From NCBI GenBank assembly GCA_002698425.1, contig NZXU01000070.1, positions 6,090 to 70,089 on the forward strand: DNA of 64,000 bases, in the 5' to 3' direction. Positions 48,573-58,538 of the stretch are shown here, one piece after another. Positions within the stretch are counted from its first letter, which is position 1; each line of letters begins with the position of its first letter. Under the pieces are notes generated by a model. The model saw only the letters and a program-made list of their open reading frames with translations. It made no database searches and was not told where the DNA came from. Both the position numbers and the translations under genes were made by a program. This stretch comes from Ahrensia sp. (GTDB taxonomy: Bacteria; Pseudomonadota; Alphaproteobacteria; Rhizobiales; Rhizobiaceae).

Positions 48573-49271
48573 ATCCGGATCGCGGCGCTCATCCCCGTCC
48601 TGCCGGCCCTGATCCTGCCGGCTTTTTTCCCGTCATCCGCCATGGCCCAGCCGCGCTGCGGCCTGTCGCTGGTTCTGGCGCTCGACGTGTCCTCCAGCGT
48701 CGACGAAGGTGAATTCGACCTGCAGATGCAAGGGCTTGCGGGTGCTTTGCGCGATCCGGAGATCGTGCAGGCGATCGTCGGGTCCGGCGGCATCCAGGTC
48801 ATGGCCTTCGAATGGAGCGGCCGCTTCCAGCAGGTCGAGGTCGCGCCGTGGAGCTACCTGTCCACGGAAGCGGACGTGCTCGCCTTTGCCGGCGTGATCG
48901 CCGGCCACCGACGCGGCTTCGACGATTTCCCGACGGCGCTCGGCTATGCGCTCGGCCACGCGGCCACCCGCCTTTCCGGCGCGCCGCTGAACTGTGCGCG
49001 CAAGGTGGTCGACATGTCGGGAGACGGCATCACCAATGAAGGCTTCGGGCCGGCGGAAGCCTATGACGCCTTCGATTTCGACGGCGTCACCGTCAACGGG
49101 CTGGTCATCGAGGGCGAATACCCGGATCCGGTCATCTATTACCGCGAACAGGTGATCCGCGGTCCGGGTGCCTTTATCGAGATCGCCCGCGATTTTTCCG
49201 ACTACGAGGACGCGATGCGGCGCAAATTGCTGCGCGAGATCAACGGCGCGGCGCTATCGATGGTGAGGTGA
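48573..49271 (+). CDS. DUF1194 domain-containing protein (VWA-like, secreted), start codon uncertain
   Basis: The protein has a signal-peptide-like run (IAALIPVLPALILPAFFPSSAMAQ), then a von Willebrand A-like fold with the metal-ion site DVSSSVDEGEFDLQ (DxSxS) and a second site region DMSGDGITNEG, so it is a DUF1194 protein. No ATG, GTG or TTG lies at the expected start in this frame after the preceding gene; ATC at 48573 is given as a marker only, and the first ATG (48642) falls at the signal cleavage site. Either a rare start codon is used or a sequence error is present. Confidence 0.8.
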   Translation: MRIAALIPVLPALILPAFFPSSAMAQPRCGLSLVLALDVSSSVDEGEFDLQMQGLAGALRDPEIVQAIVGSGGIQVMAFEWSGRFQQVEVAPWSYLSTEADVLAFAGVIAGHRRGFDDFPTALGYALGHAATRLSGAPLNCARKVVDMSGDGITNEGFGPAEAYDAFDFDGVTVNGLVIEGEYPDPVIYYREQVIRGPGAFIEIARDFSDYEDAMRRKLLREINGAALSMVR

Positions 49272-49386
49272 TAAGTCAGCTAGAGTGTAGTTTTTCGCTT
49301 CCTTATTCCATAATTCCAAATAAGCTGGATTTATATCTTTATTTTAATAATTAATTAATTATGATATCCCTCTTCTAAGGGAGGGG
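49272..49386 (+). other. AT-rich intergenic region before the lipoprotein gene
   Basis: A 115-base strongly AT-rich gap with TTAATAATTAATTAATTATGATA and similar runs, unlike the surrounding high-GC DNA. It may hold the promoter for the lipoprotein gene, and a GGGAGGGG ribosome site lies just before its start. Confidence 0.5.
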
Positions 49387-50097
49387 ATGATGAAAATTAA
49401 CATTGCAAATTCTTTGTGTGTATGTGGCTTTGCTCTCTTGGTGTCAGGGTGTTCAGAGACGGAGAATTTTCAAAAATACAGATATGGACCATCACCGATA
49501 TTAAGGCAGAGCGATGTTCAAGCCTCTGTACTTAGCCAGCAAAAAATCATGGCCTTGTTCGAACAATCGGTTTCTACCGGAAATTATTACGACGTAACAA
49601 TTTCCGGATTTAATTTTGTCGATGAAGAGTGCGACAAATATCTGCGAGCGCTGTTTGTATTGGATAAGTCGGGCGACAGGATAAAGTCGGGGATCAGTTC
49701 GGCGGGGACGCTTACCAACGCGATTTTGGGAGCTACATCCACGCCGGCGAACACTATAGTTGTTGTTGCTCAAGCATTTGGAATTGCTGCTGAATTTTCC
49801 GGCGTTATTAAGGATAGCTATCTGTACAATGCTGAACCACGAGTGATTTTCAGCGTGGTGGAAAAGCTACAGGGTGCTTATAGGAAACAGACTGCCAGCG
49901 ATCGGTATGAGATTAACTCTCGGGCTACTTCCTATCATAGGATTAGGGGCTATCTGAGGTTGTGTTCGGCTCCGACAATCGAAGCGAAGATCAACGAGGC
50001 CTTGGCTGCTTCGTCAGCGGACACAAACTCGAGAACCGGCACGCAGTTCCTAGCGCCGGGGGACGCTACGTTGGCTCAGGGTGGTAGGAAGCAGTAA
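49387..50097 (+). CDS. Lipoprotein of unknown function in AT-rich DNA
   Basis: A 236-aa protein with a lipobox (LVSGC, cysteine 22). The body has no recognised domain; it holds a glycine/alanine-rich hydrophobic region (GTLTNAILGATSTPANTIVVVAQAFGIAAEFSG) suggesting membrane association. The gene is clearly AT-rich and uses codons unlike the flanking genes, so it has probably been acquired. The GGGAGGGG site upstream is a strong ribosome site. It converges on a metallopeptidase gene. Confidence 0.78.
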   Translation: MMKINIANSLCVCGFALLVSGCSETENFQKYRYGPSPILRQSDVQASVLSQQKIMALFEQSVSTGNYYDVTISGFNFVDEECDKYLRALFVLDKSGDRIKSGISSAGTLTNAILGATSTPANTIVVVAQAFGIAAEFSGVIKDSYLYNAEPRVIFSVVEKLQGAYRKQTASDRYEINSRATSYHRIRGYLRLCSAPTIEAKINEALAASSADTNSRTGTQFLAPGDATLAQGGRKQ

Positions 50098-50103
50098 TCC
50101 GGA

Positions 50104-50526
50104 TTATTCCGCCGCTTCCTCGATGCGCTCCATGTCGGAGTCCGACAGGCCGAAATGGTGGCCGAGTTCGTGGATCAGCACATGGGTGATGATGTCGCCG
50201 AGCGACTCCTCGTTCTCGGACCAGTAGTCGAGAATGGCGCGGCGGTAGAGCGTGATGCGGTTGGCCTCCTCGCCGGTGCCAGGATTCCAGCGCTCGGCGA
50301 TGCCGCGGCCCTCGAACAGGCCGAGCAGGTCGAAGGGCGTCTCCAGCCCGAGGTCGTCGCTGATCTCCTCGGTCGGGAAGTCGGCGATGACGATCTGCAC
50401 GTCGCCGGTCAGGCTGCGGAATTCAGGCGGCAGATGCGAATAGGCCGTCAGCGCGATCGATTCGAGTGTCGCGAGGTCGGGCGAGAGCCGGGAGGCCCAG
50501 TCGCCGCTCTGGTCTGTGCGGTCCAT
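50104..50526 (-). CDS. Zincin-like metallopeptidase family protein (HExxH)
   Basis: A 140-aa cytosolic protein of the small bacterial zincin family. The metal site HELGHHFGLSD matches HExxHxxxxxD/H, and the preceding ITLYRRAILDYW and IGTH-like region fit. It has no signal peptide. Function is unknown. It is convergent with the lipoprotein gene and divergent from the imuA operon. Confidence 0.88.
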   Translation of the reverse strand: MDRTDQSGDWASRLSPDLATLESIALTAYSHLPPEFRSLTGDVQIVIADFPTEEISDDLGLETPFDLLGLFEGRGIAERWNPGTGEEANRITLYRRAILDYWSENEESLGDIITHVLIHELGHHFGLSDSDMERIEEAAE

Positions 50527-50667
50527 GGTGTTTTCGTCGTTGTTTTCGGGCCCTCTATATAGTGTCTTTGCGGCAGGTGCGAGGGGGCGCGGCGCTGCGC
50601 GAATTTAGAGGAATAAATTCTTTTTCGCGCCTCTCTTGACTCTCCGGCAGTTTGCCGGAATCAATAG

Positions 50668-50682
50668 GAACATAACAAGAAC
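50668..50682. promoter_or_regulatory. LexA (SOS) box upstream of imuA
   Basis: GAAC-ATAACAA-GAAC, a perfect GAAC-N7-GAAC alphaproteobacterial SOS box, 69 bases before the imuA start. A palindrome CCGGCA-GTT-TGCCGG (50644-50658) and a TTGACT-like -35 (about 50636-50641) lie just upstream. Confidence 0.88.
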
Positions 50683-50751
50683 ATGACCGGAGGATGCAGG
50701 CGAAGCGCCTGCCTCCGGCGGATTTTGAAACAGGATCACGGGACGAACGCC

Positions 50752-51744
50752 ATGGCGTCAGCACCACGCGCCGCGGCGCGGGCGACGCTTGTGTCGCTGC
50801 GCCGGCAGATCGCCGCAATCGAGAAGGTTGCCCCGGCGCGCGCCACTGGCGCGGCGGGCTGGTCCGGCGACCGCGAGGCCGAGCGGTCGGCCCTGCTCGT
50901 CACCGGCGCGGAACTTTTCGACCGGGAGCTTGGCGGCGGCGTCGCGCTGGCCGGCCTGACCGAGATCCATGCGCCCGAGGCGCGCGATGCGGGCCTGTCC
51001 GCCGGCTTTTTGGCCGGGCTCCTGTCGCTTGGCGCCGCGCCCGCCTTCCTGGCGCGCGACCCGGTTTTGTGGATCGCCGCCCCCGGCGTCTTTTCCGAGG
51101 CGGGCGTTCCGCATGGACGCGGGCTTGCCGCCCTCGGTCTCGATCCGGCGCGGATGCTGCTGGTCGAGCCGCGGACGCTCGCCGACGCGCTCTGGGTCGC
51201 CGAGGAAGCGGCGCGCACGCGCGGTCTTGCCGCCACCGTGCTGGAGATGCGCGGCAATGCGAAGGGTTTCGGCCTGCGCGAGACGCAGCGGCTGCAACGC
51301 CGCGCCCAGACCTCCGGGCGGCCGCTTTTTCTCCTGCGCCAGTCGGCGGACATCGAGGCGAGCGCCGCGCCGCTCAGGCTCGTCGTCGAGCCCGCACCAT
51401 CCGCGCCGCTCGTCGTGCTGGAGGGCACGGCGCATGCGCGCGCGGTGCCGGGCGGGATCGGGCCGCCGGGCTTTGCGGTGACGATCGAGAAGAACAAGGC
51501 CGGTCCCGCCGGGCGGACCCATTTGCTGCACTGGAACAGCCATGAACGCTCCTTTTACGCCGAACAGTCCCGCCGCCGCCGCGCGCAACCTGCTGTCGCC
51601 GGAGATGTCACGGCCGCGGCCGCCGGAACGGTCGTCCGCTTCCCGTCCGGCGCAGCGCATCCTGGCGCTGGCATTTCCTTATCTGTCGACGGACCGGATC
51701 GCGCGGGGCCGGCATGGCAAGACATGGAGGCAGCAAAAGGTTGA
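50752..51744 (+). CDS. imuA: ImuA, SOS mutagenesis cassette protein
   Basis: ImuA is a RecA/SulA-like accessory protein required with ImuB and DnaE2 for damage-induced mutagenesis. The 330-aa protein has GGGVALAGLTEIHAPEARDAGLSAG, VLWIAAPGVFSEAGVPHGRGLAALGLDP and LVEPRTLADALWVAEEAART, typical of the family. The C-terminal about 70 residues (after LLHWNSHER) are low-complexity and overlap imuB in another frame; they are not conserved in the family as I know it. It is under a LexA box. Confidence 0.9.
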   Translation: MASAPRAAARATLVSLRRQIAAIEKVAPARATGAAGWSGDREAERSALLVTGAELFDRELGGGVALAGLTEIHAPEARDAGLSAGFLAGLLSLGAAPAFLARDPVLWIAAPGVFSEAGVPHGRGLAALGLDPARMLLVEPRTLADALWVAEEAARTRGLAATVLEMRGNAKGFGLRETQRLQRRAQTSGRPLFLLRQSADIEASAAPLRLVVEPAPSAPLVVLEGTAHARAVPGGIGPPGFAVTIEKNKAGPAGRTHLLHWNSHERSFYAEQSRRRRAQPAVAGDVTAAAAGTVVRFPSGAAHPGAGISLSVDGPDRAGPAWQDMEAAKG

Positions 51745-53230
51745 AGCGCCGCCGCTGGTCACCGCGCACAAGGAAAAGAGCGCCATGCGCATCGCCGCCC
51801 TCGATGCGGTGGCCGAGGCGCGCGGCCTGAGGCGCGGACAGGGGCTGGCGGATGCGCGCGCCGCCCATCCCGATCTCGATATCGTGCCCGCCGATGTCGA
51901 GGCCGACCGCCGCCTGCTCATCGCGATCGCCGACTGGTGCGATCGCTATACGCCCCTGGTGGCGCTCGACGCGCCGGACGGGCTGTTTCTCGATATCACC
52001 GGCTGCGCGCATCTCTTCGGCGGCGAGCACCGGCTTCTCGCCGATCTGATGGCGCGGCTTTACGAACAGGGTTTCGCCGTGCAGGCCGCCGTCGCCGCGA
52101 CGCCGGGCGCGGCCTGGGCGGCGGCGCGCTATTGCGAGGCGCCGCTTTGCATCGAAAAGGGCGCGGAGGCGCCCGTTCTCGCCCCTTTTTCGCTGGCCGC
52201 GCTCAGGCTTGACGGCGAAACGCTCGCCGGCCTCGCCAAAGTCGGGCTGAAAACAGTTAGCCAGCTCATCGATGCGCCGCGCGCGCCGCTGGCACGCCGT
52301 TTCGGGCGTCAATGCCTGCTGCGGCTCGACCAGGCGCTGGGCGCGGTCGAGGAAGCGATTTCGCCGCGCCTGCCGGTGCCCGCCCTGTCGGCGGAACGCC
52401 GGCTCGCCGAGCCGGTCGGCCGCACGGAGGATGTCGAGCAATTGCTGCTGGCGCTGGCGATGCGGCTGAAGCCCGGGCTGGAACGGCGCGGGGTCGGCGC
52501 GCGCGTCATGGAATATGCGCTGTTTCGCGTCGATGGCGCGGTCTACCGGCTCTGCGTCGGCGCGTCCCGTCCGGTGCGCGACCCCGAAACCGTCGTCAAA
52601 TTGTTCCGCGAGCGGCTTGCCGCGGTCGGCGACGAGCTCGATGCCGGCTACGGGTTCGATCTCGTGCGCCTGTCGGTTCTGGCCGATGGCGCGATGGCGG
52701 ACGGGCAGGGCGATTTCGCAGAGGCGGGAGAGGCCGGCGACCCGGATGTGGCGCTGCTGCTCGACCGCATCGCCGCGCGGCTCGGCGCCGGCGCTGTCAT
52801 GGACGGGGAGTACCCGGTATCTCGGCCGATCGCGGTCGAAAGCCATGAGCCGGAGCGTGCGGAACTCCGCAGCCCGGCGACAGATACTCCATATATTTTG
52901 CCGGCAAATCAACCTGTGGCACCGCGGCCGGCGCGCCTCCTTTCCCGGCCCGAACCTGTCGAGGTCGTCGCCGGCGTGCCGGAAGGTCCGCCGCAGCATT
53001 TCCGCTGGCGACGCGCCTCCTTCCGCGTGACACGCGCCGAAGGGCCGGAGCGTATCGGCGGCGAATGGTGGGGCGCGGATGCGCCCGAGACCTTGAAGCC
53101 CGCGCCACGCGACTATTACCGTGTCGAGGACGAAGCCGGGCGGCGCTACTGGCTTTTCCGGCGCGGACTTTACGGGCCGGCCGGCGACGGCAGCGCGCCG
53201 CAATGGTTCCTGCACGGGATGTTCGCGTGA
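51542..53230 (+). CDS. imuB: ImuB, catalytically inactive Y-family polymerase homologue
   Basis: ImuB is a Y-family-like scaffold that bridges the beta clamp, ImuA and DnaE2. The core begins [17 protein letters not shown], and the palm segment reads [14 protein letters not shown], where the active-site acidic residues of DinB are missing, so it is probably inactive as a polymerase. The little-finger and C-terminal region end with [23 protein letters not shown]. It reads 562 aa from ATG 51542 or 541 aa from ATG 51605. It overlaps imuA by 203 or 140 bases. Confidence 0.9.
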   Translation: MNAPFTPNSPAAAARNLLSPEMSRPRPPERSSASRPAQRILALAFPYLSTDRIARGRHGKTWRQQKVEAPPLVTAHKEKSAMRIAALDAVAEARGLRRGQGLADARAAHPDLDIVPADVEADRRLLIAIADWCDRYTPLVALDAPDGLFLDITGCAHLFGGEHRLLADLMARLYEQGFAVQAAVAATPGAAWAAARYCEAPLCIEKGAEAPVLAPFSLAALRLDGETLAGLAKVGLKTVSQLIDAPRAPLARRFGRQCLLRLDQALGAVEEAISPRLPVPALSAERRLAEPVGRTEDVEQLLLALAMRLKPGLERRGVGARVMEYALFRVDGAVYRLCVGASRPVRDPETVVKLFRERLAAVGDELDAGYGFDLVRLSVLADGAMADGQGDFAEAGEAGDPDVALLLDRIAARLGAGAVMDGEYPVSRPIAVESHEPERAELRSPATDTPYILPANQPVAPRPARLLSRPEPVEVVAGVPEGPPQHFRWRRASFRVTRAEGPERIGGEWWGADAPETLKPAPRDYYRVEDEAGRRYWLFRRGLYGPAGDGSAPQWFLHGMFA

Positions 53231-56200
53231 CGGATCATCCCGGCTATGCGGAACTGGCCGCCGCGTCGAATTTCTCCTTTCTGAGAGGCGCGTCGCATCC
53301 CGAGGAACTGGCGGTGATGGCGAAACGGCTTGGGCTCTCGGGGCTCGGCCTTGCCGACCGCAACACGGTCGCCGGCACGGTGCGCGCCCATATGGCGGCG
53401 AAGGAGGCCGGGCTCGCCTACCGGCCGGGTGCCCGGCTCGTCTTTTCGGACGGGACGCCGGACGTGCTCGCCTATCCGAAGCATCGCGCCGGCTGGGGAC
53501 ATCTCTGCCGGTTGTTGTCGGCGGGCAATCTGCGCGGCGAAAAGGGCGCGCCCCTGCTGCAGCGCGGCGATCTTCTCGAATGGGGCGAGGGGCTGGCGCT
53601 CGCCGTGCTGCCGCGCCCGGACGCCTTGGACGAGGCCTGTCTTTCCTTCCTCGGGGAGCTGAAATCCGCCTTCGGCCGGTCGGTGCGGCTGGCGCTGACG
53701 CCCGGCTATGACGGGCGCGACCGGATGACGCTGGAGGCGAGCCGCGCGCTGGCGGGCGCGGCACGGGTGAAGCTGATGGCCGTCGGCGACGTGCTCTGGC
53801 ACGATCCGGAGCGCCGGGTGCTCGGCGACGTGCTGGCCGCGATCCGCGAGCATATGCCGCTAACCGAGGCCGGGTACCGCCTGTCACCACATGCCGAGCG
53901 CTGTCTGAAGCCGGCTCATGAAATGGCGCGGCTGTTCCGGTCGGAGCCTACGGCGGTCTCCGAAACGCTGGCTTTCTTTGGCGAACTCGATTTCTCGCTC
54001 GACGAATTGCGCTACCAGTATCCCGAGGAGCCTTACGGAGAAAGCGCTTCGCCGCAGCAGGAACTGGAACGGCTTTCATGGCTGGGGGCGCATGACCGCT
54101 ATGGCGAGCAAGTGCCGGAAAAGGTCGCCGCGCAGATCCGCCACGAACTGGCGCTGATCGCCGAACTCGAATACGCGCCCTATTTCCTGACCGTCCACGA
54201 CATCATGCGTTTTGCCCGCGAGCAGAATATCCTCTGCCAGGGGCGCGGCTCGGCGGCCAATTCGACGGTCTGTTTCTGTTTGCGCATCACCGATGTCGAT
54301 CCGACGCTGACCGATCTCCTCTTCGAACGCTTCATCTCGCCGGAACGGCGCGAGCCGCCCGATATCGATGTCGATTTCGAGCATGAGCGCCGCGAGGAGG
54401 TGATCCAGTATATCTACGGAAAGTATGGCCGCGACCGGGCCGGGCTGGCGGCGACCGTCATTACCTACCGGGCCCGCTCGGCGGCGCGCGAGGTCTCCAA
54501 GGCTTTCGGCCTGTCGGAGGATGTCGCCGGCGCGATTTCAGGGTCTGTCTGGGGCTGGTCGACCGCCGATCTGGGCGAGCGCGAGGCGCAGGCGGCGGGC
54601 CTCGACATGGAGGACCGCACGACGCAAAACGTGCTGCGCCTGTCGACCGAGATCATGGGCTTTCCGCGTCATCTCTCCCAGCATGTCGGCGGTTTCGTGA
54701 TCACCCGCGACCGGCTCGACGAGGTGGTGCCGATCACCAAGTCGGCGATGGACGGGCGCACCATGGTCGAATGGGACAAGGACGATCTCGATTCGCTGGG
54801 CATATTGAAGATCGATATCCTTGCGCTCGGCATGTTGTCCTGCATCCGCCGGGCCTTCGATCTGATGGCGCTGCATTACGACCGGCCGCTGACGCTGGCG
54901 TCGATCCCCAAGGAAGAGCCACAAGTCTACGACATGATCTGCCGGGCGGACACGCATGGCGTCTTCCAGATCGAGAGCCGGGCGCAGATGACGATGCTGC
55001 CGCGGCTTCGTCCGCGCGATTTCTACGACCTCGTCATCGAGGTGGCGATCGTCCGGCCGGGGCCGATCCAGGGCGACATGGTGCATCCCTATTTGCGTCG
55101 CAGGCAGGGCAAGGAGCCGGTCTCCTATCCGAGCAAGGAACTGGAACAGGTGCTCGGCAAGACGCTGGGCGTGCCGCTGTTCCAGGAACAGGCGATGAAG
55201 ATCGCCATCGTCGCGGCCGGCTTCACGCCGGGCGAGGCCGACCGGCTGCGCCGCGCCATGGCGACGTTCCGGCGCGTCGGCACCATCCATACGTTCCAGC
55301 AGAAGATGATCGACGGCATGGTGGCGAATGGTTACGAGGCGGAGTTCGCCGAGCGCTGCTTCCGCCAGATCGAGGGCTTCGGCGAATACGGCTTTCCGGA
55401 AAGCCATGCCGCGTCCTTCGCGCTGCTCGTCTATGCCTCCTGCTGGCTGAAGGCGCATTATCCGGACGTGTTCTGCGCGGCGATCCTCAACGCCCAGCCG
55501 ATGGGGTTCTATGCGCCGTCGCAACTGGTGCGCGACGCGCGGGAGCACGGCGTCGAGATCCGGCCCGTCGACATCAATGCGTCCGACTGGGACAGCACGC
55601 TCGAGGATCGCGATCCGGATGAGGCGGAAACCGCCAGGCGGATGATGCGGCGTCATCGCGAAATGGAAAACGTCATCGAGACGCAGAAGGCGGTGCGGCT
55701 CGGGTTCCGGCAGGTCAAGGGGCTGCGCGAGGACGCCATGGCGCAGCTCGTCGAACGGCGCGGGCGCGGCTACGATTCGGTGCGCGATCTGTGGCTGCGC
55801 TCGGGTCTGAAACGGACGCAGATCGAGCGGCTGGCCGATGCCGACGCCTTTCGCTCCATCGGGCTCGACCGGCGCGCCGCGCTCTGGGCGGTGCGCGCGC
55901 TGGACGACCATGCGGCCGAGGAACGCCTGCCGCTTTTCGAACGGATGTCGCAGCGTGCCGATCCCGACGAGGCGGGCATCGAGATCGCCGGCGAGGCCGA
56001 AATCCGTCTTCCACCGATGCCGCCGGGCGAACAGGTGGTGCATGACTACCGCTATGTGTCGCTATCCTTGAAGGCGCATCCGGTCTCCTTCCTGCGCCGG
56101 CAGCTCGACCGGCTCGGCGTGATGCGCCATGAAAGCCTCGACCGGATCGCTTCCGGCCGGCGGGCGGATGTCGCGGGTCTCGTGCTTGTCCGCCAGCGCC

Positions 56201-56631
56201 CGGGATCGGCGAAGGGCGTCATCTTCATGACGCTGGAGGACGAGACCGGCGTGGCCAATGTCATCGTCTGGCCGAAGACCTTCGAACGCTACCGTTCCCT
56301 GGTGCTCGGTTCACGGCTGGTGCGCGTCTCGGGCAGACTGCAGAACGAGATGGGCGTCATCCATGTCGTCGCGGACCGCATCGAGGATCTGACGCCTTTG
56401 CTCGGCGAACTGGAGAAGGACGAGACATGCGATATGGATCTCGGCGACGCCGGGCTCGCCAATGCGGACGAGGTGCGCCGGCCGGTGATCGAAATCCGGG
56501 AAAAGCTGAAACCGCGCTCGCGGCTTGCCCAATTGCTGAAGGAGGCGCCCCAACTGCGCAGCGATTATGACCGGCTGAAACGCAGCGAGGCCTCGGCCAG
56601 GGCGATGCCCCGGGGCCGGAACTTTCATTGA
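53227..56631 (+). CDS. dnaE2: Error-prone DNA polymerase DnaE2
   Basis: DnaE2 is the C-family polymerase of the inducible mutasome. The 1134-aa protein starts with GTG at 53227 overlapping the imuB stop by four bases. The N-terminal PHP domain reads [23 protein letters not shown], the palm has [21 protein letters not shown] and the catalytic PDIDVDFE, followed by [18 protein letters not shown], and the C-terminal OB fold has [24 protein letters not shown]. It is 3405 bases long and is the last gene of the imu operon. Confidence 0.97.
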   Translation: MTDHPGYAELAAASNFSFLRGASHPEELAVMAKRLGLSGLGLADRNTVAGTVRAHMAAKEAGLAYRPGARLVFSDGTPDVLAYPKHRAGWGHLCRLLSAGNLRGEKGAPLLQRGDLLEWGEGLALAVLPRPDALDEACLSFLGELKSAFGRSVRLALTPGYDGRDRMTLEASRALAGAARVKLMAVGDVLWHDPERRVLGDVLAAIREHMPLTEAGYRLSPHAERCLKPAHEMARLFRSEPTAVSETLAFFGELDFSLDELRYQYPEEPYGESASPQQELERLSWLGAHDRYGEQVPEKVAAQIRHELALIAELEYAPYFLTVHDIMRFAREQNILCQGRGSAANSTVCFCLRITDVDPTLTDLLFERFISPERREPPDIDVDFEHERREEVIQYIYGKYGRDRAGLAATVITYRARSAAREVSKAFGLSEDVAGAISGSVWGWSTADLGEREAQAAGLDMEDRTTQNVLRLSTEIMGFPRHLSQHVGGFVITRDRLDEVVPITKSAMDGRTMVEWDKDDLDSLGILKIDILALGMLSCIRRAFDLMALHYDRPLTLASIPKEEPQVYDMICRADTHGVFQIESRAQMTMLPRLRPRDFYDLVIEVAIVRPGPIQGDMVHPYLRRRQGKEPVSYPSKELEQVLGKTLGVPLFQEQAMKIAIVAAGFTPGEADRLRRAMATFRRVGTIHTFQQKMIDGMVANGYEAEFAERCFRQIEGFGEYGFPESHAASFALLVYASCWLKAHYPDVFCAAILNAQPMGFYAPSQLVRDAREHGVEIRPVDINASDWDSTLEDRDPDEAETARRMMRRHREMENVIETQKAVRLGFRQVKGLREDAMAQLVERRGRGYDSVRDLWLRSGLKRTQIERLADADAFRSIGLDRRAALWAVRALDDHAAEERLPLFERMSQRADPDEAGIEIAGEAEIRLPPMPPGEQVVHDYRYVSLSLKAHPVSFLRRQLDRLGVMRHESLDRIASGRRADVAGLVLVRQRPGSAKGVIFMTLEDETGVANVIVWPKTFERYRSLVLGSRLVRVSGRLQNEMGVIHVVADRIEDLTPLLGELEKDETCDMDLGDAGLANADEVRRPVIEIREKLKPRSRLAQLLKEAPQLRSDYDRLKRSEASARAMPRGRNFH

Positions 56632-56676
56632 GACCTTCCCTTCGCGGACGGGCCGGAGAAGGCCGGATCGGACAGG

Positions 56677-57222
56677 CTATCGAAGCAGGGTCACCAGAGT
56701 GGACTGATCGGGAAGACCGGTCTGCGGCAGGTCATTTTCCGCCTGGTAGGCGCGCAGGGCATCTGCGAGCTCTTCCATGGACGGTCCGGCCCGATGGCCG
56801 GCCTCGGACAGTTTCTTTCGCACCTCCGCGACGACAGGCGCGTAGAGCAGAACGACGTTCTTGCCGCTTCCGACCGCCACGACCTTGGCCGGCTCGGTCA
56901 GTGCGCCCGGTCGCAGATAGGCGACAAGCTGCTGCGCGCCTTCCTCGACCTTCGCTTCGCCGTTCGCGTCGCAATATTGCCGAAGCAGGCTCAGGAGAAC
57001 CGGCACCGTCTGCCAAGGCGTCAGGTCGAAAACGTCGGACATCAATCTCTGATGGGCCGTCATGTACCCCGTCAGCCACGCCGCAACGCCGCGTGCTTGG
57101 TCACTCGCCGGATCCAGCCCGGAGAAATCTGAACAGGCCATGCGGCCCGGCCCTTCCACCACATAGAGCTGCTCCTGCTGGGCAGCGGCGGGAAGGGGGG
57201 CGGTCAGCGCGATCGCGCACAT
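56677..57222 (-). CDS. Secreted protein with HdeA-like part and C-terminal peptidoglycan-binding-like domain
   Basis: A 181-aa protein with a short signal peptide (cleaved near AAAQ). The region from C30 (RMACSDFSG) to C84 (LLRQYCDANG), including W49 in AAWLTGYM, recalls the HdeA type acid chaperone fold, and the C-terminus (VRKKLSEAGHRAGPSMEELADALRAYQAENDLPQTGLPDQSTLVTLL) fits a peptidoglycan-binding domain 1 repeat. The start is given at ATG 57222; the signal peptide would be better with residues upstream, so a non-ATG start is possible. It lies 20 bases after the VPLPA-CTERM gene. Confidence 0.72.
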   Translation of the reverse strand: MCAIALTAPLPAAAQQEQLYVVEGPGRMACSDFSGLDPASDQARGVAAWLTGYMTAHQRLMSDVFDLTPWQTVPVLLSLLRQYCDANGEAKVEEGAQQLVAYLRPGALTEPAKVVAVGSGKNVVLLYAPVVAEVRKKLSEAGHRAGPSMEELADALRAYQAENDLPQTGLPDQSTLVTLLR

Positions 57223-57242
57223 GACCGCCCGGCCAAAGCGGG

Positions 57243-58538
57243 TCAGGCGGCCCTCCGGCGGCGGCGCGCGGCAAAACCGAACAGGCCGAGCCCGCTCAGC
57301 ATCAAAAGGGCGGTCGGCGGCAGCGGCACGGCGGAGAAGCTGTCGGTATCGACCACCAGTGCGGTCTGCGTCACGGTGGAGCCTTCGCCGGTGCCTTCGA
57401 GCATCAATCCCAGCACGAATGTCGAATTGTCGAGCGGATCGAGCATAAGAGAGGGGTCGATCCCCGACAGGACGAAGCTTGTCACGCCGTTTTCGAGAGT
57501 AACCAGTTGGCCCGCTTCCAGCGTGAAGGTCATGCCGTCGGGAAGCGTCACGACATAACCATCGGCATCGTCCACGGCTTCCGAGCTGGGCGCCTGAATG
57601 CCGGTGATTTCGCCGGGGCCCGTGAGTTCATAGGTATAGCCGACCGCGATTTCCGGATCGATGAAAACGATGCCGGTATCGACGAGGCTGACGTCGAAGC
57701 CGAAGCTGGGCGTGCCGTTCTCGTCCTGAGACACCGCGTCGGGCAGGAGCGGGCTCGTCTCGCTGCTGCCATCCGCGTCGCCGAAGACCCGCACGGAAAG
57801 ATCGCTGCCGGTCAGGTCCGCCGTCAGAATTTGCTCGAAAAGCCCGTCGCCCGAGTCCGCGTTGACTGTTTCCTCGTACTCGACCTGCGCCGCTATGATG
57901 CGGCTGAAATCGGGGATCGCGCCGATAGAATCCTCGAACCAGCTGCTGTCGCCGCCAAGTAGCAGAAGCACGCCATCGGAGGTGCTTTCCGACCATTCGG
58001 GGCTGTCGGCCTGAATGGCGATAACATCCATCGTCTCACCACCTTCGCCGACGACGAGATTATCCGCCACGAGGACGCGCGAAATGCTCGCCGCTTCGTT
58101 GACGACCTCCACCCCGAGGGCTTCGATCGAGAAAGTCGAAACATTGGCGGTTTCGCCGAGCTCGCTGCCATTCGAGCTTTGAAAGCCGGTCAGATCCGTT
58201 GCAAGAACGCTGGCATCGAATGTCCATGTCCCCGTCAAGGTCCCGGTGCTGATCACATTGTAGGGCGAATCTTCCAGCGCCGCATTGGGCGCGGTCGGGA
58301 TCTGTGAGGGATCCCAGACATTGGCCTCCTCGGTCAGGATGCGGATATGTTCATCGAAGAAGATGAAACTGTCTTGCTCGGGAGTATTCGGAAGCGAGAA
58401 ATTCGGATCGCCGTTAAGCGTGAGAATATCCTGCGTAATCTGCCCGTTGACAGTGATCTGGACAATGGTGGCTGCCTGGGCCGGCAGGGCGAAGCCCGCC
58501 AAGCCCAGTGCAATGATCGATGATAGCCGTTTGCGCAT
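57243..58538 (-). CDS. VPLPA-CTERM/PEP-CTERM sorting-signal surface protein
   Basis: A 431-aa secreted protein with a signal peptide (cut at AQA) and a beta-rich, aspartate-rich body of unknown function. Its C-terminus AVPLPPTALLMLSGLGLFGFAARRRRR is a VPLPA-CTERM signal: VPLP motif, hydrophobic helix, arginine cluster. Such signals are processed by exosortases, which lie elsewhere in the genome, if present. Divergent glycosyltransferase genes follow on the other side. Confidence 0.88.
   Translation of the reverse strand: MRKRLSSIIALGLAGFALPAQAATIVQITVNGQITQDILTLNGDPNFSLPNTPEQDSFIFFDEHIRILTEEANVWDPSQIPTAPNAALEDSPYNVISTGTLTGTWTFDASVLATDLTGFQSSNGSELGETANVSTFSIEALGVEVVNEAASISRVLVADNLVVGEGGETMDVIAIQADSPEWSESTSDGVLLLLGGDSSWFEDSIGAIPDFSRIIAAQVEYEETVNADSGDGLFEQILTADLTGSDLSVRVFGDADGSSETSPLLPDAVSQDENGTPSFGFDVSLVDTGIVFIDPEIAVGYTYELTGPGEITGIQAPSSEAVDDADGYVVTLPDGMTFTLEAGQLVTLENGVTSFVLSGIDPSLMLDPLDNSTFVLGLMLEGTGEGSTVTQTALVVDTDSFSAVPLPPTALLMLSGLGLFGFAARRRRRAA

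Noticed and set aside
51608..53890. A 760-codon minus-strand open frame opposite imuB and dnaE2
   Set aside because: It has no domain, mirrors the codon bias of the sense genes and is arginine/proline-rich, so a GC-driven artefact.
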